Assembly (NCBI RefSeq): GCF_014042015.1
Contig: NZ_CP059493.1
Location: forward strand, 3,348,001-3,412,000
Source: Actinotalea sp. JY-7876
GTDB lineage: Bacteria > Actinomycetota > Actinomycetes > Actinomycetales > Cellulomonadaceae
Length of the DNA: 64,000 bases
Direction: 5' to 3'
The position numbers were made by a program, and so were the translations under genes. Position 1 is the first letter of the stretch. Each line of letters opens with the position of its first letter. The notes under the pieces are model-generated. The model had not been told where the DNA came from, searched no databases, and saw only the letters and a program-made list of their open reading frames with translations. This document shows, piece after piece, positions 9,632-18,307 of this stretch.

Positions 9632-10033
9632 TCAGGGGCGGCCCTCCAGGACCCGCTTGAGGCGCTGGAGGTCGGCGGTCACGAGCGCGGCGTCGCGCTC
9701 GAGGTCGGCCGCCGTCATGCCCGGCGCCGCACGCAGCGTGAAGACCACCTCGCTCCCGTCCCCCGCGGTCAGGACGCGGAGCGGCACGTGCACGGCCTCG
9801 CCGGCGGGCGTGAGGACCTCGTGGTCGAGGATGCCGTACTCGTTCGGCGGGGCGAAGGTGACCCGGGCGCGGCCGGCTGGTGTCTGCACGAACCAGCCGC
9901 CGCGCTCGTGCACGACCTCGGACCCCAGTCCGGGTGCCCACCGCGGCAGGTTGGCGGGGTTGGACGCGAAGGCGTAGACCTCCGTCGCCGGGCGGTCGAT
10001 CCGCACGCTCAGGTGTCGCGACTCGAACGTCAT
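9632..10033 (-). CDS. SRPBCC family protein
   Basis: A 133-residue protein with the START/Bet v 1-like lipid-binding fold: RIDRPATEVYAFASNPANLPRWAPGL at the N-terminus is the usual family opening. It forms a hydrophobic pocket for an unknown ligand or substrate. Its start overlaps the stop of the upstream double-GNAT gene by four bases, so the two are co-translated. Function beyond the fold is unknown. Confidence 0.82.
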   Translation of the reverse strand: MTFESRHLSVRIDRPATEVYAFASNPANLPRWAPGLGSEVVHERGGWFVQTPAGRARVTFAPPNEYGILDHEVLTPAGEAVHVPLRVLTAGDGSEVVFTLRAAPGMTAADLERDAALVTADLQRLKRVLEGRP

Positions 10034-11166
10034 CGTCCGAGGGTGCCACCGTCCTGCGACGCTCGCTCGTCATGATCCAGACGCAGCTGCCACACCGCGT
10101 CCACCGACGCCGGCCGGAAGCCGAGCGCGACGTTGATGCCGAGCATGAAGGCGTTCTCCTCGGCGTTCCACGTGTGGACACGCCGCGCGCGGGGCCGGCG
10201 GACGGCGAGCTCCTCGAGCATCGTGGCCTTGACCAGCATCCCGAGCCGCCGCCCGCGGTGCTCCCGCAGCACGAGCGTGTCGTCCTGGTAGACGACCTCG
10301 GGACGCGCCCGCGGCAGCTCGACCATCGTGAACGCGGCGAGCGACCTCGTGGGGACGTGCTCGGCCGCGACGACGACGTAGGACTCGTCGCGCTCGGCGC
10401 GCTCCGCGAGCCCGACCCGCATGCGCTCCGCGTCCCACGGGTCCTCGTGGACGTCGAGCCCCGCGCTCGGCGCGTCGGTGCTCATCCGCGTCTCGAGCAT
10501 CGCGAGCCCGTCGAGCCACTCGTCCGGCACGGCGTCCTCCCACGCGTGCAGGACGTAGTCGGGCCCGGCCGCGCGGGTCGCCTCCGCGAGCAGCGGCGCG
10601 AGCACCTCGGCAGGGACCGGCAGCTCCAGGAGCGACTGGCGCACGACCTGCTCGAGGGAGAAGCCGCGGGCCTGGACGAAGCGGGTCGTGTCGTCGTCGA
10701 CGGGGATGCGGCCGCTGCCCGTCGGCGCCTCGAGCGTGCCGGGGCCCGGCGGCGGCTCGGGCGCATAGGCCGGCTCGGCGTGGATCACCGAGCGGCCGGC
10801 GGCACGCGCGGTGCCCAGGCACGCGTCCCACAGCACCGACCCGATGCCCTGCCGGCGGTGCTCCGGGTGGACGCCCACGTAGACCTGGGCCGTGTGGGTG
10901 TCCCCGACGAGGGGCAGGTGGACGAAGCCGCGGCCGACGACCGCCTCCGCCCGACGCTCGCCGTCGCGCACGGCGACGAACCGGTGCACGCGGCGGTACG
11001 CATTCGTCTTCATCGAGGCGCGCACCGTGGGGACGTCGATGGAGAAGTCGGCGTGGCCGTAGAGCGCGAGGTCGATGGCGTCGCTGACCAGGACCGTGCC
11101 CTCGAGCGCCCAGTCGTCGTCGGCCGAGAGCTCGACGACGCTCACGTGCGCGGTGGAAGTCGTCAC
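10030..11166 (-). CDS. Tandem GNAT N-acetyltransferase
   Basis: A 378-residue protein with two GNAT domains. The first (about residues 1-170) has the acetyl-CoA-binding motif GVHPEHRRQGIGSVLWDAC; the second (about 190-378) has the more degenerate VLREHRGRRLGMLVKATML. Fusions of this kind resemble mycothiol synthase or aminoglycoside acetyltransferases in layout, but there is not enough to assign a substrate. The GTG at 11166 is chosen because conserved sequence starts just after it (VTTSTAHVSVVELSADDDW); the 28 residues available upstream are Gly/Arg-rich and non-conserved in character. Confidence 0.82.
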   Translation of the reverse strand: MTTSTAHVSVVELSADDDWALEGTVLVSDAIDLALYGHADFSIDVPTVRASMKTNAYRRVHRFVAVRDGERRAEAVVGRGFVHLPLVGDTHTAQVYVGVHPEHRRQGIGSVLWDACLGTARAAGRSVIHAEPAYAPEPPPGPGTLEAPTGSGRIPVDDDTTRFVQARGFSLEQVVRQSLLELPVPAEVLAPLLAEATRAAGPDYVLHAWEDAVPDEWLDGLAMLETRMSTDAPSAGLDVHEDPWDAERMRVGLAERAERDESYVVVAAEHVPTRSLAAFTMVELPRARPEVVYQDDTLVLREHRGRRLGMLVKATMLEELAVRRPRARRVHTWNAEENAFMLGINVALGFRPASVDAVWQLRLDHDERASQDGGTLGR

Positions 11167-11266
11167 GCCCCGAGCGTCCCCCGCGCCCGCACCCGGACGC
11201 CAGCCCATATCCGCCCGCCCGGGCCCGCCTGCCCGGCTGGCCCCACCCACGCCTGCCGACGACCAC

Positions 11267-11328
11267 GTCCGTTCCCACCGAGTACGTCCGCCGCACCGGA
11301 CGTCCTCACGTCGAACGGACGTACTCGG
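11267..11328. repeat. Dispersed palindromic element, copy A
   Basis: The copy contains a perfect 13-base inverted repeat, CCGAGTACGTCCG (11278-11290) and CGGACGTACTCGG (11316-11328), and begins GTCCGTTCC. Two further copies lie at 29811-29871 and 29938-29999. It sits between genes and could form a cruciform or a transcript hairpin. Confidence 0.7.
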
Positions 11329-11334
11329 CGGGCT

Positions 11335-11420
11335 GGGGTGGGGCGGGTGGGTGGGTGGGGCGGGTGGGTGGGGCGGGTGGGGTGGGGCGGGTGGGGTTGG
11401 GGGCGGAGGAGGTGGGGCGG
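11335..11420 (+). repeat. G-rich simple repeat, quadruplex-prone
   Basis: The plus strand is runs of three to five G separated by T, C or GT (repeating units such as GGGGCGGGTGGGT). It lies directly after the thiQ stop, so the thi mRNA would carry the C-rich complement at its 3' end. It meets the general pattern for G-quadruplex formation on the plus strand. Confidence 0.65.
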
Positions 11421-11421
11421 G

Positions 11422-12468
11422 TCAGGGGAGGACGGCGATGGCGGCGCGGTTGGCGCGCAGGCGCACCGGGGTGCCCGGCGCCGGCAGGCCGCGCGCCGCG
11501 CCCGCCGGGGTGCTCGGCTCGACGACCGTCACCGGGCCGACGCCGTCCACCTCGACCACCGCCTCCACCACGCCCCGGCCGAACGCCGCGCTGAGCACGC
11601 GGCCCGTCAGCGGACCGTCGTCGTCGCGCGCCAGGGATCCCGGGCCCAGCGCGAGCGTCGCGCCGCCCGGCCCGCCACCCAGCAGCGCACCCACCTGCGA
11701 CGCCGCCGCGACGAACGCCTCGTACCCGAGGAACTCGGCCACCCGCCGGCACGCGGGCTCGTGCCACAGCACCACGGGCGGCGCAGCCTGCAGCAGGCGC
11801 CCGGCGTCGAGCACCGCGATCCGGTCGGCGACCGTGAAGGCCTCGTCGTGGTCGTGGGTGACGAACACGGCCGTCGTGCCGGTCGCGACGAGGGCCGCGC
11901 GCACCTCGGCCGCGAGGCGCTCGCGCAGGGACCGGTCGAGCGCCGAGAGCGGCTCGTCGAGCAGCAGCAGCCGCGGGCGCGGGGCCAGCGAGCGCGCGAG
12001 GGCGACGCGCTGCCGCTCCCCGCCGGACAGCGTCGCCACCTCGCGCCGCTCGAACCCGGCCAGCCCCACCAGCTCCAGCAGCTCGGCGACCCGCGCGCGC
12101 TGCTCGGCACGCGTCGCCCCCGCCATCTCGAGCCCGAAGGCCACGTTGCGCGCGACGTCGCGGTGGGGGAACAGCTGCCCGTCCTGGAACATCAGCCCGA
12201 AGCCGCGCCGGTGCACGGGCACCCCCGCGAGGTCGGCGCCGTCCCAGGTGATGCGCCCGGCGGACAGCGGCTCGAGCCCGGCGACGGCGCGCAGGAGGCT
12301 CGACTTCCCGCTCCCCGACGGCCCCAGGAGGGCGAGCACCTCGCCCGGCGCCACGTCGAGCGACAGGTGGTCGACGGCCGTCGCTACCGTCCCGTCGTCG
12401 TCCCGGTAGTGCACGACGGCGTCGCGCACGGCCAGGCCGGTCGCGCCGGGTCCCTCCGCCCCGCTCAC
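11422..12468 (-). CDS. thiQ: Thiamine ABC transporter ATP-binding protein
   Basis: A 348-residue ATPase with Walker A GPSGSGKS, signature LSGGERQR, Walker B LLLDEPLSALD and the histidine in FVTHDHDEA. After residue ~240 a TOBE-like regulatory domain follows, ending with RLRANRAAIAVLP. It is the last gene of a three-gene operon downstream of a TPP riboswitch, coupled to the permease by a GTGA overlap. In thiamine uptake it energises the ThiP permease. Assignment rests on this context, since iron and putrescine importers have similar ATPases. Confidence 0.87.
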   Translation of the reverse strand: MSGAEGPGATGLAVRDAVVHYRDDDGTVATAVDHLSLDVAPGEVLALLGPSGSGKSSLLRAVAGLEPLSAGRITWDGADLAGVPVHRRGFGLMFQDGQLFPHRDVARNVAFGLEMAGATRAEQRARVAELLELVGLAGFERREVATLSGGERQRVALARSLAPRPRLLLLDEPLSALDRSLRERLAAEVRAALVATGTTAVFVTHDHDEAFTVADRIAVLDAGRLLQAAPPVVLWHEPACRRVAEFLGYEAFVAAASQVGALLGGGPGGATLALGPGSLARDDDGPLTGRVLSAAFGRGVVEAVVEVDGVGPVTVVEPSTPAGAARGLPAPGTPVRLRANRAAIAVLP

Positions 12469-14210
12469 AGCTCGGTCCCGCCCGCCGGGCGCAGCCGTTC
12501 GGCCAGGCCCATGACCAGCGCCGTCATGAGCCCCAGCAGCACCGCGGCCGCGAGCGCCATGCCGAGGTTCTCGGCGCCCGGCCGCCCCAGCAGCCGGAAG
12601 ATCACGACCGGCAGGGTCGGCCGCTCGGGCCGCGCAAGGAACGACGTCGCCCCGAACTCGCCGAGGCTGACGGCGAACGCGAAGCCGACCGCGACCCCCA
12701 GGGAGCGCGCCGCGACCGGCCAGTCGACGTGCCGCAGCACCTGCGCGGGCGTCGCCCCGAGGACGCCAGCGGCCTCGTGGAGGCGGGTGTCGACGGCGCG
12801 CAGCACGGGCAGCACGCTACGCACCACGAGCGGGGTCGCCACCACGGCCTGGGCGACGGGGATGAGCGCCGCGGACGAGCGCAGGTCGAGGTCCAGGCCG
12901 AAGGGCCGGTCGAAGGTGACGAGGAACCCGAACCCGACCGTCACCGCCGAGACGCCGAGCGGCAGCATGAACAGCGCGTCCAGGACCCGCACCGCGCGCC
13001 GGGCGCCGGGCGCGCGGGGCCGGCGCGAGGCGACCAGCGCGACGAGCCCACCGACGACGACGGCGATCACCGTCGCGTCCACGGCGATCCGGACCGACGT
13101 CAGCGCCGCCTCCCACACCGTCACGCTGAGCGCGTTGGCGCCGCCCGTCGTGCCGAGGGCGACGTAGTTGCCCAGGCCCCACCCCGTCGGCGTGCGCAGC
13201 GAGCGCACGACCACCGTGGCGAGCGGCAGCACGAGCAGCACGCCGACGACGACGGCCGTCACGGCGACCGCGAGGACGTCGCCCCGGCGCCGGGCGGGGC
13301 CGCGCAGCGCGAGCCGCGGCGGGCCGGCGTCGGGCAGGAGCTGCAGGGCGCGCTCGCGGCTGCTCCGGGCGCGGCCGGCGAGCAGCAGGCACCCCGCGAC
13401 GACGGCGATCTGGACGACCGAGAGCACCGCCGCCGCGCGCAGGTCCAGGAACTGCGTCGTCTGGACCCAGATCTCCGTCTCCACGGTGCCGTAGCCGGTC
13501 CCGCCGAGCACGAGGACGACGCCGAACGCCGTCGCGCAGAAGAGGAAGACGATCGCCGCGGCCGACGCGATCGCGGGCGTGAGCGCGGGCAGCGTGACGT
13601 GCCGGAACGCCCGCCAGGGCGAGGCGCCGAGCGCGCGCGCGGCCTGCTCGGCGCGCGGGTCCAGCCCGGCCCAGAATCCGCCGACCGTGCGCACCACGAC
13701 GGCCAGGTTGAAGAACACGAGCGCCGCGACGACGCCCGCGAACGTCCCGTCGATGCCGAGGAACCCCAGCGGTCCGGAGTCGGCCAGGACGGAGCGGAAC
13801 GCCACGCCCACGACCACGGTGGGCAGCACGAACGGCACGACGACGAACGCGCGCAGGGCCCGGCGCCCGCGGAACTCGCGCCGGTGCAGCAGGAAGGCCA
13901 CGGGTAGGCCGAGCACCAGGGACAGCGCCGTGCCGACCACGGACTGGCCCAGCGTCGTGCCGATGATCCGCCACGTCCGGGCGCGGCCGAGCACGTCGGC
14001 GACGCCGGACAGGTCCGGCCCGCCGGTGTCGCCGACGAAGCCCAGCCGCAGCAGCGCGAGGACGGGGTACGCGAAGAACACGCCGAGGAACAGCAGCGGC
14101 AGGCCCGCCGCCAGCCCCCAGCCGACCCACCGGCGCGCGACCGGCCAGGCCCCCGGCGCGACGAGCGCGCGCGGGGGCGTGGCGGGCTCGGCCGGCAGGG
14201 TGGCGCTCAC
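12465..14210 (-). CDS. thiP: Thiamine ABC transporter permease
   Basis: A 581-residue membrane protein with about twelve transmembrane segments arranged as two fused permease halves, as expected for ThiP. Each half carries an EAA-type loop: EQAARALGASPWRAFRHVTLPAL in the first and HEAAGVLGATPAQVLRHVDWPV in the second, both for docking ThiQ. The GTG at 14210 overlaps the thiB stop; the much longer frame reading upstream is an overlap with thiB. Sited in the riboswitch-controlled operon. Confidence 0.9.
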   Translation of the reverse strand: MSATLPAEPATPPRALVAPGAWPVARRWVGWGLAAGLPLLFLGVFFAYPVLALLRLGFVGDTGGPDLSGVADVLGRARTWRIIGTTLGQSVVGTALSLVLGLPVAFLLHRREFRGRRALRAFVVVPFVLPTVVVGVAFRSVLADSGPLGFLGIDGTFAGVVAALVFFNLAVVVRTVGGFWAGLDPRAEQAARALGASPWRAFRHVTLPALTPAIASAAAIVFLFCATAFGVVLVLGGTGYGTVETEIWVQTTQFLDLRAAAVLSVVQIAVVAGCLLLAGRARSSRERALQLLPDAGPPRLALRGPARRRGDVLAVAVTAVVVGVLLVLPLATVVVRSLRTPTGWGLGNYVALGTTGGANALSVTVWEAALTSVRIAVDATVIAVVVGGLVALVASRRPRAPGARRAVRVLDALFMLPLGVSAVTVGFGFLVTFDRPFGLDLDLRSSAALIPVAQAVVATPLVVRSVLPVLRAVDTRLHEAAGVLGATPAQVLRHVDWPVAARSLGVAVGFAFAVSLGEFGATSFLARPERPTLPVVIFRLLGRPGAENLGMALAAAVLLGLMTALVMGLAERLRPAGGTEL

Positions 14211-15289
14211 CCGATCACGATCTCCGTCCAGCGCTCGATCCAGGCGTCGCGGTGCTCGCTGATGAGCGCGGGGTCCAGTGTCAGGGGCTCGGCCGGCAGC
14301 GGTGCGTGCTGGGCCCAGGCGTCCGGCAGCGGCACCGACGTGTCCACGGGGTAGACGTACATGCTGCCGGGCAGGTCCGCCTGGACGTCCTGGCTCAGCA
14401 GCCAGTCGACGACCTGGCGGGCGCCGTCGGGGTTGGCGGCCCCGGCCAGGACCCCCGCGTACTCGACCTGGCGGAAGCAGGTGTCGAGCAGCGCGCCGGT
14501 GGGCGCCTGCGTCGCGCCCTCGGCGACCTCCGAGGGCGGCGACGAGGCGTAGCTGAGCACGAGGGGGCGCTCCCCCTCGCTCGACGGGCCCGAGAAGTCG
14601 ACGTAGTACGCGTCCGACCAGCCGGAGACGACCTTGACGCCGTTGTCCCGCAGCGCCGTCCAGTACTGCTCCCAGCCGTCCTCGCCGAGCTCCGCGACGG
14701 TGGCCAGCAGGAACGCCAGACCCGGCGACGACGTCGCCGGGTTCGTCACGACGAGCAGGTCCCGGTAGGCGGGATCGGTCAGGTCGGCCAGCGTCGTCGG
14801 CTCGGGGACGCCCGCCTCGGCGAACCACTCGTGGTCGACGTTGACGCACACGTCGCCCACGTCGACCGCCGTCAGGTGGTGGCCGTCGTCGACCGCGTGC
14901 GCGGCCACGTCCGCGCCGGCCGCCGGCGACTCGTAGGGCTCGAGCACGCCCTCGGCGATCGCGCGGCTCGCGAAGGTAGTGTCGATGCCGTAGACGACGT
15001 CGCCCAGCGGGGCGTCCTTGGTGAGGATCAGCTGGTTGACGAGCGCGCCGCCGTCGCCGGGCGCGCGGGTCTCGAGCGTGAGGCCGGTCTCCGCCTCGAA
15101 GGCCGCGACGACGTCGTCGGACAGCGCGAACGAGTCGTGCGTGACGAGCACGACCGTGCCGGCGCCGTCGCCGGACGCCGCGGGCTCCGGGTCGGCGCCG
15201 ATCGCGGAGCACGCCGCGAGCGGCAGCACGGCGAGGGCCGCGTACGGCGCGAGCCGTCGCGTGCGGTGGTGGGTGGCGATCCTCGCCAT
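14207..15289 (-). CDS. thiB: Thiamine ABC transporter substrate-binding lipoprotein
   Basis: A 360-residue extracytoplasmic binding protein. The N-terminus has a basic signal region and a lipobox LAAC (Cys about residue 27), so it is a lipoprotein. The mature part shows the ThiB pattern: VVLVTHDSFALSDDVVAAFEAETG, then NQLILTKDAPLGDVVYGID, and VDVGDVCVNVDHEWF. It presents thiamine or its phosphates to ThiPQ. GAGGAGGAG precedes the ATG. It is the first gene after a TPP riboswitch. Confidence 0.92.
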   Translation of the reverse strand: MARIATHHRTRRLAPYAALAVLPLAACSAIGADPEPAASGDGAGTVVLVTHDSFALSDDVVAAFEAETGLTLETRAPGDGGALVNQLILTKDAPLGDVVYGIDTTFASRAIAEGVLEPYESPAAGADVAAHAVDDGHHLTAVDVGDVCVNVDHEWFAEAGVPEPTTLADLTDPAYRDLLVVTNPATSSPGLAFLLATVAELGEDGWEQYWTALRDNGVKVVSGWSDAYYVDFSGPSSEGERPLVLSYASSPPSEVAEGATQAPTGALLDTCFRQVEYAGVLAGAANPDGARQVVDWLLSQDVQADLPGSMYVYPVDTSVPLPDAWAQHAPLPAEPLTLDPALISEHRDAWIERWTEIVIG

Positions 15290-15380
15290 GGCTCCTCCTC
15301 GTGGTAGCAGGAGGGGGACGCCATCCGCGGCGGCCGCGGCATCGTGCCGCGCCGACGTGGACGACGTCTGAGACGTTCCC

Positions 15381-15478
15381 GACTCCCTACGCCGGCATCA
15401 CCCGGATCAGGTTCGAGGGTCTGCGGTCACCCGCACTCTCAGCGTCCTGCGCCCGGTGGCCCGGGCGACGCTCCCCTG
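15381..15478 (-). promoter_or_regulatory. TPP (thi-box) riboswitch
   Basis: Read on the minus strand, the conserved thi-box elements appear in order: GGGGAGC at the 5' end, GCTGAGAGTGCGG, then ACCGCAGACCC, CGAACCTGATCCGGGT, ATGCCGGCGTAGGGAGTC. It begins just after a TAGAGT -10 box and ends about 90 bases before the thiB start. In this class, bound thiamine pyrophosphate shuts expression off; in actinobacteria often by hiding the ribosome binding site. It fixes the substrate of the downstream importer as thiamine or a precursor. Confidence 0.97.
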
Positions 15479-15491
15479 TCGTTCGGAGCCG

Positions 15492-15497
15492 ACTCTA
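15492..15497 (-). promoter_or_regulatory. -10 box of the thiBPQ operon
   Basis: On the minus strand this reads TAGAGT, placing the transcript start near 15485, right at the 5' edge of the riboswitch. Confidence 0.5.
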
Positions 15498-15623
15498 CCG
15501 CCGCAGGTCCGCGGCCGGTTCGTGCGACGTCGACACGGCGCCGATCACCCTCATGGTCCTGCTGGGGCCCGCCGCCCGCCCCTACGCTGGCGCCGTCCGA
15601 CGAGCCGTCCGGCAGGAGCCGCC

Positions 15624-16079
15624 ATGTCCGCCAAGTCCGACCTCCTCGAGCACGTCCAGGCGCAGCTGGTCGAGGGAGAGCGCGTGCTCGCCGTGACGAC
15701 GGTCCAGGTCAAGGGCGGCACGAAGCGGGACTTCTCGGCGAAGACGCTCGCGGGCGCCGCGGCGTCGATGGCGACCCTGGCCGCGACGGGCGGATCGGTG
15801 GGCCTGATGGTCGCCGTCGTCCCGCCCGCCGCGTGGTTCGTGGGCACGACCGAGCGGGTGCTGCTCATCGCGCGCACGGCCATGGGCGCGGGCATCGGCG
15901 AGACGATCTTCGCCGCGCCCCGCGCCGCGCTGGAGGTCCGGTGGCGCTCGATGGTGCTCAACGAGATCTCGCTGGTGGACCCGGCCGACGGCGCCTCGCT
16001 CGTGCGCCTCAACGTCGGCGTCAAGCGCGGGGCGGCGAAGAGCATCGTCGACGCGATCCAGGGCTCCGCCCGCCCCTGA
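15624..16079 (+). CDS. Unrecognised 151-residue protein, possible PH-like fold
   Basis: I do not recognise a named family with certainty. The protein begins with an amphipathic helix (DLLEHVQAQLVEGERVLAVTTVQVKG), has a hydrophobic, Ala/Gly-rich central stretch (about residues 38-75) that might touch a membrane, and ends in beta-like segments (FVGTTERVLLIARTA, LVRLNVGVKRGAAKSIVDAI). The pattern of short strands plus a terminal helix resembles bacterial PH-like domains. AGGAG precedes the ATG at 15624; the longer in-frame upstream extension is Arg/Pro-rich and looks non-coding. Its own promoter may include TACGCT near 15583. Confidence 0.65.
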   Translation: MSAKSDLLEHVQAQLVEGERVLAVTTVQVKGGTKRDFSAKTLAGAAASMATLAATGGSVGLMVAVVPPAAWFVGTTERVLLIARTAMGAGIGETIFAAPRAALEVRWRSMVLNEISLVDPADGASLVRLNVGVKRGAAKSIVDAIQGSARP

Positions 16080-16212
16080 GCGGCGGCCGCGGACGCGCTG
16101 CTCGTCGACCGCGAGGACGTGACCGGACCCGCCCGCTGACGTACGCCGGGACACGCGGGCGGCTGCTGGTTACGCTCGCGACACGGCCCAGCAGCACCCC
16201 GGGAGGACGGCC

Positions 16213-16650
16213 ATGTCGCTCGTCTCACAGCTCTTCGCAGGGACCCACGCCGAGGCGATCGCCCGCGCCGACGCGCTCGACGCCGGGGACGACCTCGACG
16301 ACGCGACGTCGGCGCTGGACGTCTCGCTGACGCCCGTCGACCTCGAGGTGCTCGGCGAGATCGCCGCGAAGGCCGTCCGCTTCGGCAGCGGGGACCTCGA
16401 GGTGGCCGAGGTGGACCTCGACCACGAGCTCCTCTTCCGGCTGCCGCCGTTCCTGTGCGAGGTGCTGGCGCAGCTCGACGCGCCCGAGGACGCCGACGCG
16501 CCCGGGGAGGTCGCGCAGGCGTGGGCGGCGTCGGAGGAGATGGACGCGGCGGGCGAGGACCTGCAGCCGCTGGTGCGCTCCATCACGGGCCTGGTCGCTG
16601 CCGCGCACGAGTCCGGCCAGAACGTCTACCTCTGGCTCGAGCCGACGTGA
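16213..16650 (+). CDS. Unrecognised acidic 145-residue protein
   Basis: A very acidic protein (many Asp/Glu, few Lys) beginning MSLVSQLFAGTHAEAIARADALDAG. It has no signal peptide, membrane segment or cysteine pattern. GGGAGG lies before the ATG and a TACGCT -10 box at 16171-16176, so it has its own promoter. The antiporter gene starts four bases after its stop, so the two may be co-transcribed. Similar length and style suggest an immunity-like or DUF1877-type protein, but I cannot name it. Confidence 0.65.
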   Translation: MSLVSQLFAGTHAEAIARADALDAGDDLDDATSALDVSLTPVDLEVLGEIAAKAVRFGSGDLEVAEVDLDHELLFRLPPFLCEVLAQLDAPEDADAPGEVAQAWAASEEMDAAGEDLQPLVRSITGLVAAAHESGQNVYLWLEPT

Positions 16651-16654
16651 TGCG

Positions 16655-17947
16655 GTGATCCAGTTCGACGGCAGCGGGGCCGTCTTCGCCGTCATCGGCG
16701 TCGCGACCCTCGCCGCCGCCGTACTGCCCCGGGCGCTGCACCGCGCGCCGCTGTCGATGCCAGCCGTCTTCCTGGGCGCCAGCATCCTGGCCTTCACGCT
16801 GCTGCCCGGCCTGCCCGACCCGGATCCGGTCGAGCACCACGTCGTCGCGCTCCACCTCACCGAGATCTGCGTCGTCGTGTCCCTCATGGGCGCAGGGCTG
16901 GCGATCAACCGCAGCGTCGGGCTGCGCCCGTGGGCCACCACGTGGCGGCTCCTCGGCATCACCATGCCGCTGTCGATCATCGCGGCCGTGGTGCTCGGGT
17001 CGTGGCTGCTCGGGCTCGGGCTCGCCGCGGCCGTGCTCGTCGCGGCCGCCGTCGCACCGACAGATCCCGTCCTCGCGAGCGAGGTGCAGGTCAACGAGCC
17101 GACGGCCCAGCCGGGGCAGGACGACGACGAGGCCCGGTTCGCCCTGACGGCCGAGGCCGGCCTCAACGACGGGCTCGCCTTCCCCTTCACGTACGCGGCC
17201 ATCGCGATCAGCGTGGCCGGACCGGCGCTCGACGGCTGGGCCGGCGAGTGGCTGGTCGTCGACGTCGGCTGGCGCATCGCCGTCGGCGTGCTGGGCGGCG
17301 CGGTCGTGGGCCGGCTCCTGGGCCGGCTCTTCTTCTCCGACTTCGCCCGACGGCGACACCTGAGCGAGCACGCGCAGGGCTTCGTCGCGCTGGCCGCGAC
17401 GTTCCTCGCCTACGGCGCGGTCGAGCTCGCGGAGGGCTACGGCTTCGTCGCCGTCTTCGTCTGCGCCGTCGCCTTGCGCGACGTCGAGCGCCACGACGAG
17501 TACCACGCGGTCCTGCACTCCTTCGTGGAGCAGGTCGAGCGCCTGCTCACCGTGGTGGTGATCGTCATGCTCGGCGGCGCCGTGGCACGCGGGCTGCTCG
17601 CCGGGATCGGGTGGGCCGACGTCGCCTTCGCCGCGCTGTTCCTCCTCGTGGTCCGTCCCCTCACCGGGATGATCGGCCTCGCGGGCGGACGCACGGGCCG
17701 CCGGGAGCGCCGGGTGATCGCCTTCTTCGGCGTGCGCGGCGTCGGCTCGCTCTTCTACGTGGCGTACGCGCTGGAGCACGGGGACTTCGCCGACCCGCAG
17801 CGCATCTGGGCCGTCGTCGCGCTCGTCGTGGTCGGCTCGATCCTGCTCCACGGCGTCGCGGCGACGCCCGTCATGGCCCGCCTGGACCGCGCGCGCGAGC
17901 GGCGCGCGGCGGGCACGGACGAGGACCCGGCGCACACGGCCGTCTGA
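16655..17947 (+). CDS. Sodium/proton antiporter, CPA1 (NhaP-like) family
   Basis: A 430-residue membrane protein with about twelve transmembrane helices. The diagnostic sites are APTDPVLASEVQ (unwound helix 4 with TDP) and TAEAGLNDGLAFPF (helix 5 with the ion-binding Asp of the ND pair), plus FFGVRGVGSLFYVAYAL near the C-terminus. It exchanges cytoplasmic Na+ or K+ for protons. It lacks the long regulatory C-terminus of eukaryotic NHE. The GTG start at 16655 follows the previous stop by four bases; no separate ribosome binding site is clear. Confidence 0.9.
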   Translation: MIQFDGSGAVFAVIGVATLAAAVLPRALHRAPLSMPAVFLGASILAFTLLPGLPDPDPVEHHVVALHLTEICVVVSLMGAGLAINRSVGLRPWATTWRLLGITMPLSIIAAVVLGSWLLGLGLAAAVLVAAAVAPTDPVLASEVQVNEPTAQPGQDDDEARFALTAEAGLNDGLAFPFTYAAIAISVAGPALDGWAGEWLVVDVGWRIAVGVLGGAVVGRLLGRLFFSDFARRRHLSEHAQGFVALAATFLAYGAVELAEGYGFVAVFVCAVALRDVERHDEYHAVLHSFVEQVERLLTVVVIVMLGGAVARGLLAGIGWADVAFAALFLLVVRPLTGMIGLAGGRTGRRERRVIAFFGVRGVGSLFYVAYALEHGDFADPQRIWAVVALVVVGSILLHGVAATPVMARLDRARERRAAGTDEDPAHTAV

Positions 17948-18058
17948 CTGTGTCGATCCGCGGGTTCCGGCTGGGGTGAGGCGGACGCCCCGCACCAGCG
18001 GGCGCGCGGCGACCCGTGCGGCACTAGCCTCTCGACAGGACGATCATCAGGAGGAACC

Positions 18059-18307
18059 GTGGAGTCCAAGAAGGAGTCGTGGGTCGCCAAGGCCGTCGGC
18101 CTCGGGTTCGCGCTGGGCGCGGCGTGGCTGGCGAACCAGCTCATCGACCGGAGCTGGAACAAGGTGCTCGGCCACAAGCCGCCCAAGGCGGAGGACCCGG
18201 GCGACGCACGCGTCGGGGAGGTGCTCGCCTCGGCGGCGATCTCGGGGGCCATCGTCGCGCTGGCCCGGGTGCTCGCGACGCGCGGCGCCGCCAAGATCAT
18301 CCGCTGA
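18059..18307 (+). CDS. DUF4235 domain protein
   Basis: An 82-residue actinobacterial protein with the DUF4235 pattern: a glycine/alanine-rich transmembrane helix (VGLGFALGAAWLANQLIDRSWN), a charged linker, and a second helix (VLASAAISGAIVALARVLATRGAAKIIR). Likely a small inner-membrane protein of unknown function. GTG start with AGGAGG seven bases upstream, and a TAGCCT -10 box near 18025. It overlaps the end of the convergent mnhG gene by 11 bases. Confidence 0.85.
   Translation: MESKKESWVAKAVGLGFALGAAWLANQLIDRSWNKVLGHKPPKAEDPGDARVGEVLASAAISGAIVALARVLATRGAAKIIR

Larger units (their letters stand above)
11167..11421. other. Gene-free interval with a palindromic repeat and a G-rich tract
   Basis: This interval between the GNAT start and the thiQ stop holds copy A of a dispersed palindromic element (11267-11328) and a tract of about 85 bases (11335-11420) made almost only of GGGT/GGGGC units on the plus strand. 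No promoter or small gene is evident. Confidence 0.7.

Noticed and set aside
11335-11420. Coding sequence through the G-rich tract
   Set aside because: Translated frames are simple Gly/Trp/Val repeats without start signals; the tract is best read as a simple repeat.
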